Origin: Treponema sp.
GTDB lineage: Bacteria > Spirochaetota > Spirochaetia > Treponematales > Treponemataceae
NCBI GenBank assembly: GCA_017617145.1
Contig: JAFZWX010000010.1
Coordinates: 1-15,797 of the forward strand
Reading direction: 5' to 3'
Length of the DNA: 15,797 nucleotides
This document shows, piece after piece, positions 1 through 5,654 of the stretch. Numbering within the stretch: the first letter of the stretch is position 1; every line of letters starts with the position of its first letter. Both the position numbers and the translations under genes were made by a program. The notes under the pieces are model-generated. The model made no database searches and was not told the DNA's origin. It saw nothing but the letters and a program-made list of their open reading frames with translations.

Positions 1-753
1 CGGAGCAGAACAGAAAGAATCACCTGTATGAACACCAACAGCATCAATGTTTTCAATAAAACAAATTGCAATCATCTGGTTCTTGGAATCGCGAACAACT
101 TCAACTTCAAGCTCTTCCCAACCAAGAATTGACTCTTCAATCAAACACTGGTGAGTCATAGAAAGATCAAGACCGTTAGCAACAATAGTACGAAGCTCTT
201 CAACATTGTAGCAGAATCCACCGCCCTGACCGCCCATAGTATAAGCAGGTCTTACTACAAGTGGGAAGCCTATTTCTTCAGCAATCTTTTCAGCACCTTC
301 TACAGTATGACAAATGCCGGAACGAGGAGTTTCAATTCCAAGACTCTTCATTGTCTCCTTAAAAATCTCACGGTCTTCACCACGTTCAATAGCATCAAGA
401 TTTACACCAATAACCTTTACACCATATTTATCAAGAACGCCGGCCTTATTAAGCTCGCAGGCCATATTCAAACCAGTCTGTCCACCAAGATTAGGAAGCA
501 GCGCATCAGGACGTTCCTTTTCAATAATCTGCGAAAGTCGTTCAACATTAAGCGGCTCAATATAAGTAGCATCCGCCATAACCGGGTCAGTCATAATAGT
601 AGCAGGGTTTGAGTTTACCAAAACAATCTTGTATCCCTGTTCGCGCAAAGCCTTACAAGCCTGAGTTCCCGAATAGTCAAATTCACAAGCCTGTCCAATA
701 ACAATCGGCCCCGAACCAATAATCAAAACTTTGTTGATGTCTGTCCTTTTCAT
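1..753 (-). CDS. carB: carbamoyl-phosphate synthase large subunit, N-terminal part (truncated by window edge)
   Basis: CarB makes carbamoyl phosphate from ammonia supplied by CarA, bicarbonate and two ATP, for pyrimidine and arginine synthesis in the cytoplasm. Translating the minus strand from the ATG at 753-751 gives 251 uninterrupted codons to the window edge. It opens [20 protein letters not shown] and continues with [22 protein letters not shown], the hallmark start of the carboxyphosphate synthetic half, then the ATP-grasp segments [25 protein letters not shown] and [17 protein letters not shown]. The start is supported by an AGGAG ribosome site about nine bases upstream. Only about a quarter of the usual ~1,060-residue protein is inside the window. 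No carA lies next to it on the upstream side. A promoter and an intrinsic terminator sit upstream (see those entries). Identity is very secure. Confidence 0.97.
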   Translation of the reverse strand, partial: MKRTDINKVLIIGSGPIVIGQACEFDYSGTQACKALREQGYKIVLVNSNPATIMTDPVMADATYIEPLNVERLSQIIEKERPDALLPNLGGQTGLNMACELNKAGVLDKYGVKVIGVNLDAIERGEDREIFKETMKSLGIETPRSGICHTVEGAEKIAEEIGFPLVVRPAYTMGGQGGGFCYNVEELRTIVANGLDLSMTHQCLIEESILGWEELEVEVVRDSKNQMIAICFIENIDAVGVHTGDSFCSAP

Positions 754-790
754 ATATGTTTACACTCCTATAATAACCTGTGTCATAAAG

Positions 791-868
791 GAGGGGAAAG
801 CCTTCCCCTCGCTCGCACTTCGTTGCTCGCTACCCCTTCTAACGGGGGACACCCCCGTAACGCCCCCG
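791..868 (-). repeat. GC-rich palindromic repeat, copy A
   Basis: Read on the minus strand this is nearly the same sequence as 6408-6488 on the plus strand. Both start CGGGGGYGTTACGGGGGTGT, run through a shared AGAAGGGGTAGCG block, diverge in the middle, and close with a GCGAGGGG block and a G-run/C-run hairpin. The plus strand has the inverted pair ACGGGGG/CCCCCGT (842-858) and a GGGGAAAG/CCTTCCCC pair near 793-808. Its GC content stands out against the AT-rich surroundings. In this copy the variable centre holds the imperfect pair GCTCGC/GCTCGC around CACTTCGTT. It lies in the carB leader, between the terminator and the start codon. Confidence 0.85.
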
Positions 869-875
869 AAGGTAT

Positions 876-904
876 AAAAAAAGCGAGCCCTTAAAAAGAC
901 TCGC
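876..904 (-). terminator. intrinsic terminator in the carB leader (possible attenuator)
   Basis: On the minus strand, bases 904-883 fold into a stem of about ten pairs: GCGAG pairs with CTCGC, extended inward by G-U, C-G, G-U and U-A pairs around a four-base loop. Seven consecutive T residues follow (882-876 read on the minus strand). No minus-strand gene ends just upstream, and a good minus-strand promoter lies only about 30 bases before it. So it would stop transcripts in the carB leader rather than end a gene. The reverse strand has no T-run, so it does not serve plus-strand transcripts. Confidence 0.7.
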
Positions 905-936
905 CATTGAATTCATATAAAAATAGTATGAACTGT

Positions 937-965
937 TTTATAAATCTTGAGAATCATTGTGTCAA
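937..965 (-). promoter_or_regulatory. sigma-70 type promoter reading toward carB
   Basis: The minus strand carries TTGACA (965-960), a 17-base spacer and TATAAA (942-937). The -35 box is perfect and the -10 box has one mismatch. Predicted transcription start is near 930, giving a leader of about 175 bases before the carB ATG. The leader contains the terminator hairpin at 904-876 and the GC-rich repeat. Confidence 0.65.
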
Positions 966-1113
966 AGCATTCATCAGTTTTCATACTGAAAACATATATT
1001 ATCAAAAAACGGGATTTTATGCTAGTAGGTTATTTTTTTCATTCATTAAAAAAATTCCCATCTCCCCGGTTTTAGTATTATATTTATATATATAATCTCA
1101 TGGAGGCTCCAAC

Positions 1114-1530
1114 ATGCCAGACAACACACTACAAATAAACCAAGCCCTTTCTCTTACAGACCAGCTTATAGGCTGCCTTGACGATGCAGAACGACAACTT
1201 TCTTCGGCACGCAACTGGGGTTTTCTTGATGTTCTTGGGGGCGGATTGATTACAGACCTTATAAAGCATTCAAAGCTTCAAAACGCAAAAAATTCTATGG
1301 AACATGTGAATTACATTATGCAGCAGCTCCAGCAGGTTTTAGGCAGCATCAGCATTCCGGGGGACTACCGCATGGAAATTGGTGGCTTTGCGACCTTTGC
1401 AGATTTCTTTTTTGATAGCGGGATTGTAGACATTTACATGACTGCAAAAATAATGAACAGTCTGACAGAAGTTAAAAAACTGAAAGAACGCGCCTATGAA
1501 TTAAAACGTAGGCTTGAAGGAATAAGATAA
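1114..1530 (+). CDS. conserved-looking helical protein of unknown function
   Basis: A 138-residue soluble protein that I cannot assign to a named family. It has no signal peptide or clear membrane segment. The N-terminal 70 residues look helical, with a distinctive ARNWGFLDVLGGGLITDLIKHSK segment at about 32-54 whose glycine run and amphipathic flanks look like a conserved core. A second core, FATFADFFFDSGIVDIYMTAKI, lies at about 92-113, and the C-terminus (117-138) is a charged helix. I have an impression of similar uncharacterised proteins in Firmicutes but no function. The ATG is preceded by GGAGG (1102-1106) at seven bases spacing. It ends three bases before the ASCH gene, so the two are probably cotranscribed. 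Confidence 0.75.
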   Translation: MPDNTLQINQALSLTDQLIGCLDDAERQLSSARNWGFLDVLGGGLITDLIKHSKLQNAKNSMEHVNYIMQQLQQVLGSISIPGDYRMEIGGFATFADFFFDSGIVDIYMTAKIMNSLTEVKKLKERAYELKRRLEGIR

Positions 1531-1533
1531 TAT

Positions 1534-1953
1534 ATGACAGCAGAAGAATTGTGGAAAAAATCTGGTCTCACGGGTAAATATGATGTATGGTCGTTTGGAG
1601 ATAAGGCAGATGAACTTGCTGCTTTAGTAAAAAACGGCATAAAGACAGCAACCTGTTCGGCACTTGTTTTTTATGAACTTGAAAATGAGCCATTACCGCA
1701 AGTGGGAAATTATAGTATAATCCTTGATTCAAACAACAATGCGGTTTGCATTATAAAAACCACAAAAGTTTATATAACAACTTTTGATTCCGTTACCGAA
1801 GAACACGCATATAAAGAAGGCGAAGGAGATCGTTCCCTAAAATATTGGCAAAAAGTTCATAAAGAATTCTTTACAAATGAGTTAGCCCAAATTAATCAGA
1901 AATTTGATAAAAAGATGAAATTGGTTTGCGAAGAATTTTGTTCAATTTTCTGA
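1534..1953 (+). CDS. ASCH domain-containing protein
   Basis: A 139-residue protein that fits the ASCH superfamily along its full length. ASCH is a PUA-like fold thought to bind RNA or modified nucleotides; some members hydrolyse N4-acetylcytidine. Visible hallmarks are the FGDKADELAALV helix (21-32), the GxKTAT motif (35-40), the strand turn PLPQVGNYSIIL (53-64), and the EGEGDRSLKYW motif (95-105) followed by H109 and the FF pair at 112-113. Lys37 and the Glu/Asp cluster at 95-99 are candidate active residues by analogy with characterised ASCH enzymes, but its substrate is unknown. Only three bases separate it from the upstream gene, and GAAGGA inside that gene is a somewhat distant ribosome site. 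Confidence 0.85.
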   Translation: MTAEELWKKSGLTGKYDVWSFGDKADELAALVKNGIKTATCSALVFYELENEPLPQVGNYSIILDSNNNAVCIIKTTKVYITTFDSVTEEHAYKEGEGDRSLKYWQKVHKEFFTNELAQINQKFDKKMKLVCEEFCSIF

Positions 1954-1986
1954 CACTTTTTTTATATATTTTTGGGGAAAATGCGT

Positions 1987-1992
1987 TATAAT
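1987..1992 (+). promoter_or_regulatory. possible -10 box of the lar operon promoter
   Basis: A perfect TATAAT lies 45 bases before the first gene of the lar operon, in an AT-rich gap after the ASCH gene. No good -35 box sits at normal spacing, so an activator or an unusual sigma contact may be involved, or the match may be chance. The expected leader of about 40 bases contains short inverted pairs (GCC/GGC at about 2006-2019; TCCT/AGGA at 2022-2030). The second overlaps the AGGAGG ribosome site (2027-2032). Confidence 0.35.
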
Positions 1993-2037
1993 TAAAGCAA
2001 TGGTCGCCTGTCGTGCGGCCTTCCTCAGGAGGTCAAA

Positions 2038-2454
2038 ATGGCTTGTTTTACTGTTCCAGCTGCAGAGGCAATAATTACTACTGTGGCACAGAAAATTATT
2101 AAATCTAAAGAAAAGAATCAGACTGTAGATGCTTCAAAAAATACAACAGATGTTGCAGCTCCAAAAATTCCTTTTTCTACAAAAATCGGATGGCTTAATA
2201 AAATGCTCTGGGGAGGTTCTGCTCTTCTTGCTTTTGAACATGTATGGCATGGCGAAGTTGTTCCGTTTTTCCCATTCCTTACTGCTGTAGAAAACGGCGA
2301 GGCCAGCGAAATGCTTCACGAAATGGCAACTGCAGGAGTTAGCATGGCGCTGCTTGTAACTGCTGTTTGGGGAATTATGGTTGGTGTTGTATCGCTTTGG
2401 GAAAGACGTCCTAAAAACGAAAGCTCTGCTACTCTTGCAGGAGGCTTGGCATGA
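2038..2454 (+). CDS. small membrane protein of unknown function, first gene of lar operon
   Basis: A 138-residue protein with no family name I can assign. The N-terminus MACFTVPAAEAIITTVAQKI is a hydrophobic stretch with a Cys at position 3. A polar, lysine-rich linker (22-50) follows, then one or two hydrophobic segments (about 53-66 and 97-121) separated by an aromatic, acidic loop. Possible metal ligands cluster in EHVWHGE (67-73), Glu91 and HE (94-95), plus Cys3. It has a strong AGGAGG ribosome site five bases before the ATG. Its stop codon overlaps the next gene in ATGA, and that gene in turn overlaps larE, so all three are probably translated as a coupled unit. By context a role in nickel supply or in the Lar pathway at the membrane is possible, but this is inference only. 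Confidence 0.8.
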   Translation: MACFTVPAAEAIITTVAQKIIKSKEKNQTVDASKNTTDVAAPKIPFSTKIGWLNKMLWGGSALLAFEHVWHGEVVPFFPFLTAVENGEASEMLHEMATAGVSMALLVTAVWGIMVGVVSLWERRPKNESSATLAGGLA

Positions 2455-2765
2455 CACTCTTGACAACAGTTTTTGCTGCAATTATCTGCACGGTAATCTG
2501 GTATAAAAACGAAAACGCACGCGCACTCAAAGTTGGAACTCTTGTTCTGATGTATTGGGGTGCTTCACTCATGTGGCTCATTGATGCAATTTTTGCTTAT
2601 GCCGATGAAGGCGCCGACTCTTTTGTTCCCGCTCCTCTTGATATGCTCAACGACTTTTACCTTGGACTTTCGGTTGTTGCACTTGGCTTGATTATCTGGC
2701 TTGTTGTACTTTTTGTAAAAGATCCAAAGGGCGTTGTAAAAAGCGTATTGTTTAAGAAAAACTAG
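2451..2765 (+). CDS. small three-segment membrane protein of unknown function
   Basis: A 104-residue protein with three hydrophobic segments at about 2-17, 28-50 and 68-90 and a basic C-terminus (KSVLFKKN). The loop between segments two and three is acidic (ADEGADSFVPAPLDMLND). The start ATG overlaps the upstream stop as ATGA, with AGGAGG six bases before it inside the upstream gene. Its own stop TAG shares its last G with the GTG start of larE. I recognise no family and see no transporter signature such as an ATPase motif or the CbiM N-terminus. The size, the coupling and the hydrophobic pairing suggest that it works as a complex with the upstream membrane protein. It could be a permease, an anchor or a small integral-membrane partner of Lar proteins. 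Confidence 0.8.
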   Translation: MTLLTTVFAAIICTVIWYKNENARALKVGTLVLMYWGASLMWLIDAIFAYADEGADSFVPAPLDMLNDFYLGLSVVALGLIIWLVVLFVKDPKGVVKSVLFKKN

Positions 2766-3550
2766 TGACCCTTCAAACTTTTTTCCAACATAATCCTAAG
2801 GTTGCCGTTGCTTTTTCTGGCGGCACCGATTCTGCATTTCTTTTGTATGCTGCGCGCCAGTATGCAAAAGACGTGCATGCTTATTATGTTCGTTCTGCCT
2901 TTCAGCCCCAATTTGAATACAATGATGCCGTTGAACTTGCAAAACATCTTGATGTTTCTTTGACTGTTATTCAGGCTGATGTTTTGTCGTCACCGGTTGT
3001 TACTGAAAATCCGCCAGACAGATGTTATCATTGTAAAAAGGTGATTTTTTCTAAGATAGTTGAAGCTGCCACACACGACGGATTTCTGGTTTTGTTAGAC
3101 GGAACTAACGCAAGCGATGATGCTTCTGACCGCCCAGGCATGAAGGCTTTACAGGAGCTTAAGGTTTTATCGCCTCTAAGGGAATGCGGATTAACTAAAA
3201 ATCAGATACGGGAGCTTTCAAAAGAAGCAGGTCTTTTTACCTGGAATAAACCTGCATATGCCTGCCTTGCAACTCGTATTCCAACAGGCTGTACAATTAC
3301 AGCCGAGCACCTTTCGAAAACAGAACGCGCCGAAAAATTTTTAATGTCTCTTGGATTTTCAGATTTTCGTGTGAGGATGATTGTGGAGGGTAATGGTTCG
3401 GCAAACACACCACGGCCCCGTGAACACGCCCGCCTGCAAATAAAAAAATCACAGCTGCCACTTCTTATTGAAAACCGGGAACAAATCATATTACAATTAA
3501 AAAAAGATTACGACTCTGTTCTATTTGATCTGGAGACACGCGATGAATAA
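2765..3550 (+). CDS. larE: ATP-dependent pyridinium-dicarboxylate sulfurtransferase LarE, probable iron-sulfur type
   Basis: LarE adenylates the pyridinium-3,5-biscarboxylic acid mononucleotide made by LarB and replaces the carboxyl groups with thiocarboxylates, a cytoplasmic step in nickel-pincer nucleotide synthesis. The 261-residue protein has the PP-loop SGGTDS (18-23), LDGTNASDD (111-119), the RPGMKAL segment (123-129) and the conserved NKPAYACLATRIPTG block (161-175). Cysteines are at 87, 90, 141, 167 and 176. The CYHC motif (87-90), as I recall, occupies the place of WYYA in the sacrificial-sulfur LarE of Lactiplantibacillus plantarum. Together with Cys167 it matches the three-cysteine pattern of LarE enzymes that bind a 4Fe-4S cluster. 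The GTG start overlaps the preceding stop by one base and has only a weak ribosome site, so reinitiation is likely. Confidence 0.93.
   Translation: MTLQTFFQHNPKVAVAFSGGTDSAFLLYAARQYAKDVHAYYVRSAFQPQFEYNDAVELAKHLDVSLTVIQADVLSSPVVTENPPDRCYHCKKVIFSKIVEAATHDGFLVLLDGTNASDDASDRPGMKALQELKVLSPLRECGLTKNQIRELSKEAGLFTWNKPAYACLATRIPTGCTITAEHLSKTERAEKFLMSLGFSDFRVRMIVEGNGSANTPRPREHARLQIKKSQLPLLIENREQIILQLKKDYDSVLFDLETRDE
3532..3535 (+). promoter_or_regulatory. ribosome binding site deciding the larB start
   Basis: GGAG lies seven bases before the ATG at 3543, inside the end of larE. It favours that ATG over the longer TTG frame starting at 3525, which has no ribosome site and would add six residues (MIWRHA). 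Confidence 0.7.
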
Positions 3551-4328
3551 CGAAATTACAAAGCTTTTGCAGGGAGTAAAAGACGGAACTGTTTCTGTAG
3601 AAGAAGCTCTGCTCGCGCTAAAAAAAGAACCTTTCAAAGACATAGATTTTGCCAAAATTGATTTTCATCGGAAGCTTCGCCAGGGCACTGCAGAAATTAT
3701 TTATGGTGCTGGGAAAACTTCGGAACAGATTATTGGAATAGTCCGCACAATGCTCGACGGCGGACAGAAAACAATTTTGATAACCAGAATGGATGAGCAG
3801 AAAGCAAGCGAAGTTGAAACTGCAGTTGGTGCGCTCGGAAAGTTTGATTACCACAAGGATGCACGCCTTGCAATTGTTGGTGAACTACCTGCCCCGGACG
3901 GTCTTGGAAAAATTGTAGTTGCAACCGGTGGCACAAGCGACATTCCTGTTGCCGAAGAAGCCGCTCTTACAGCCCAGGCACTTGGTAATGAAGTAGTTCG
4001 ACTTTATGATGTTGGTGTTGCCGGACTTCACCGCCTGCTTTCTCATTTAGACGAAGTGATGAGTGCTTCGGTTATAATTGCAATTGCCGGAATGGAAGGC
4101 GCACTTGCCAGCGTAATAGGTGGTCTTGCCGACTGTCCTGTAATTGCAGTTCCAACAAGCGTTGGTTATGGCGCCGCTTTTGAAGGCTTGAGTGCACTTT
4201 TGAGCATGCTCAATTCCTGTGCCAGCGGAGTTAGTGTAGTAAATATAGATAACGGTTTTGGAGCTGGATACCAGGCTAGTCAAATTAACCATATGCGTGA
4301 AAGATTGTCGGGTCAAGCCCGACAATGA
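3543..4328 (+). CDS. larB: pyridinium-3,5-biscarboxylic acid mononucleotide synthase LarB
   Basis: LarB carboxylates the pyridinium ring of nicotinic acid adenine dinucleotide and releases AMP, giving the precursor of the nickel-pincer cofactor. From the ATG at 3543 the protein has 261 residues. The N-terminal part includes DFHRKLRQGTAEIIYGAGKT (40-59). The C-terminal PurE-like domain shows VVATGGTSDIPVAEEAA (125-141), YDVGVAGLHRLL, AIAGMEGALASVIGGL (180-195), VPTSVGYGAAFEGL (203-216) and NSCASGVSVVNIDNGFGAGY (224-243). Cys226 in NSCASG is the likely nucleophile that attacks the ring, equivalent to Cys221 of the L. plantarum enzyme. It overlaps larE by eight bases. The last eight residues (RLSGQARQ) and the stop are encoded by an inserted palindromic repeat. 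Confidence 0.94.
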   Translation: MNNEITKLLQGVKDGTVSVEEALLALKKEPFKDIDFAKIDFHRKLRQGTAEIIYGAGKTSEQIIGIVRTMLDGGQKTILITRMDEQKASEVETAVGALGKFDYHKDARLAIVGELPAPDGLGKIVVATGGTSDIPVAEEAALTAQALGNEVVRLYDVGVAGLHRLLSHLDEVMSASVIIAIAGMEGALASVIGGLADCPVIAVPTSVGYGAAFEGLSALLSMLNSCASGVSVVNIDNGFGAGYQASQINHMRERLSGQARQ

Positions 4329-4416
4329 CAGTTGGTTGTCATTCCCGAGAATGAAAGTTTGTCGTCATTCCCGGGCTTGAAAGTTAGTTGTCATTCCCGG
4401 GCTTGACCCGGGAATC
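4303..4416. repeat. cluster of palindromic repeats with 26-base tandem units between larB and larC
   Basis: The cluster starts with a 23-base palindrome (4304-4326; arms ATTGTCGGG/CCCGACAAT, loop TCAAG) and ends with a related one (4393-4415; arms ATTCCCGGG/CCCGGGAAT, loop CTTGA). The two are in opposite orientation, and 4303-4330 is an imperfect reverse complement of 4389-4416 (about 24 of 28 positions), so one long hairpin could also form. Between them, units starting TCATTCCCG recur at 4339, 4365 and 4391 with an exact 26-base period, plus a degraded fourth unit at about 4313-4338. The outer palindrome matches 14138-14160. It contains the larB stop codon and ends just before the larC ribosome site GGAGG (4425-4429). 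Confidence 0.85.
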
Positions 4417-4433
4417 TCTCTTTTGGAGGAAAA

Positions 4434-5654
4434 ATGAAAACAATATACCTTGACCTACAGATGGGCGCAGCCGGCGACATGCTTAGCGCTGCCCTTTTTG
4501 AACTTTTGAATGATGAACAGAAAACAGAATTTTTACATAAAATAAATGATGCCGGCATTCCTGGTGTTGAAGTTTCGATTGAGCCTTCTGTAAAATGTGG
4601 AATTGCCGGAACGCATTTTAAAGTTACGGTGAATGGTGAAGAAGAAGGTGAGCATGAACATCATCATGAGCACGACCCTTCGAGAACCTCAGGGACCGCG
4701 GAGCACAAACATGAGCATCATCATCACCACTCATCTTTACACGACATTGAACATCTTATAGAACATCTGCAGGTTTCTGAATTTGTAAAGGAACAAGTTC
4801 TAGAAGTATATAATCTTATAGCCCAGGCCGAAAGTCACGCGCACGGAAAGCCTGTAACAGATATTCATTTTCACGAAGTCGGAACAATGGACGCAGTGGC
4901 AGACATTACAGCAACCTGCCTTCTTATAGAACTACTCGCTCCGGAAAAAATCCTTGCTTCACCTGTAAATGTTGGAAGCGGACAGGTTCATTGTGCACAC
5001 GGGATTCTTCCTGTCCCGGCACCTGCTACTGCTTTTTTACTACAGGGAATTCCAACCTACAACAATCAAATTACAGGCGAGCTTTGTACTCCAACTGGCG
5101 CTGCCCTGCTCAAGCATTTTGTAAATTCTTTTGGAAACATGCCGGCCATTACAACACAGAGCATTGGCTATGGCATGGGACAAAAAGATTTTGAAGCCGC
5201 AAATTGTGTTCGGGCAATGTTGGGCGAATCTAACACAAACTACCATTCGATAGTTGAGTTTACCTGTAATCTGGATGATATAAGCGCAGAAAAAATTGGT
5301 TTTGCAATTGAACAGCTTTTCGAAGCAGGCGCTGTCGAAGCCTACACCATCCCTGTAACAATGAAAAAATCGCGCCCGGGAAATCTTCTTTGTGTAATGT
5401 GCAAAGAACAAGACAAATCTAAAATCCTTGAAACAATTTTTAAGCACACCACAACACTAGGCGTTCGCGAAAATATAAGCAACCGGTACACACTTGAACG
5501 AACAATAGAAACTATTGAAACAAAATTTGGTCCTATTTCAGTAAAAAAATCTACAGGTTTTGGAGTAACCAGACAAAAAGTTGAATACGAAGACCTGGCT
5601 CGAATTGCACGAGAAACAGGAAAAAGCATAGAAGAAATTGAACGCAACATCTGA
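4434..5654 (+). CDS. larC: nickel insertion protein LarC (pyridinium-bisthiocarboxylate nickel chelatase)
   Basis: LarC uses CTP to insert nickel into the bisthiocarboxylated pyridinium nucleotide, finishing the nickel-pincer cofactor. The 406-residue protein begins MKTIYLDLQMGAAGDMLSAA, the family hallmark, and shows SHAHGKPVTDIHFHEVGTMDAVADI (134-158), VNVGSG and the GELCTPTGAALL segment. The C-terminal domain has NLDDISAEKIGFAIEQLFEAGAVEAY, MKKSRPGNLL and TLGVRENISNRYTLERT. A His-rich loop (71-105), probably for nickel handling, separates the halves; residues 81-89 within it come from a repeat insertion. Unlike the L. plantarum gene, which needs a programmed frameshift to join larC1 and larC2, this is one uninterrupted frame. 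The start has GGAGG five bases upstream. Confidence 0.96.
   Translation: MKTIYLDLQMGAAGDMLSAALFELLNDEQKTEFLHKINDAGIPGVEVSIEPSVKCGIAGTHFKVTVNGEEEGEHEHHHEHDPSRTSGTAEHKHEHHHHHSSLHDIEHLIEHLQVSEFVKEQVLEVYNLIAQAESHAHGKPVTDIHFHEVGTMDAVADITATCLLIELLAPEKILASPVNVGSGQVHCAHGILPVPAPATAFLLQGIPTYNNQITGELCTPTGAALLKHFVNSFGNMPAITTQSIGYGMGQKDFEAANCVRAMLGESNTNYHSIVEFTCNLDDISAEKIGFAIEQLFEAGAVEAYTIPVTMKKSRPGNLLCVMCKEQDKSKILETIFKHTTTLGVRENISNRYTLERTIETIETKFGPISVKKSTGFGVTRQKVEYEDLARIARETGKSIEEIERNI
4677..4699 (+). repeat. repeat insertion inside the larC His-rich loop
   Basis: The 23 bases from CCTTCGAGA to ACCGC match 14109-14132, between the lipoprotein gene and pntB, with about two substitutions. Within larC they encode DPSRTSGTA, which interrupts an otherwise His/Glu-only loop without shifting the frame. 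The element is part of a palindromic unit (GCGGT arms at 14105-14132); here the left arm has decayed. Confidence 0.65.

Larger units (their letters stand above)
754..1113. other. non-coding stretch between carB and the first plus-strand gene
   Basis: No convincing gene lies here. It holds, from carB outwards, the carB ribosome site, a GC-rich palindromic repeat (791-868), a minus-strand intrinsic terminator (876-904) and a minus-strand sigma-70 type promoter (937-965). From about 966 to 1090 it is very AT-rich with no further feature I can defend, apart from TATTAT (1076-1081) and TATAAT (1091-1096) boxes that might belong to a plus-strand promoter for the 1114 gene. A 62-codon open frame at 907-1095 overlaps the promoter and has no ribosome site or coding character. 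Confidence 0.6.

Noticed and set aside
151..612. Plus-strand open frames of 153 and 83 codons at the left edge
   Set aside because: They lie opposite carB, whose minus-strand translation is unmistakable; they have no ribosome site and no recognisable protein features.
907..1095. 62-codon plus-strand open frame before the 1114 gene
   Set aside because: It lacks a ribosome site, has an AT-driven composition and overlaps a convincing minus-strand promoter.
1987..2037. Nickel-responsive riboswitch before the lar operon
   Set aside because: The predicted leader is only about 40 bases with small hairpins, too short for the NiCo riboswitch, and no matching core is visible.
3525..3542. TTG start for larB giving six more residues
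   Set aside because: It has no ribosome site, whereas the ATG at 3543 has GGAG at ideal spacing and gives a typical LarB N-terminus.
4303..4416. CRISPR-like array suggested by regular 26-base periodicity
   Set aside because: The period is all repeat with no unique spacers, the units are palindromic-repeat fragments and no cas genes are near.
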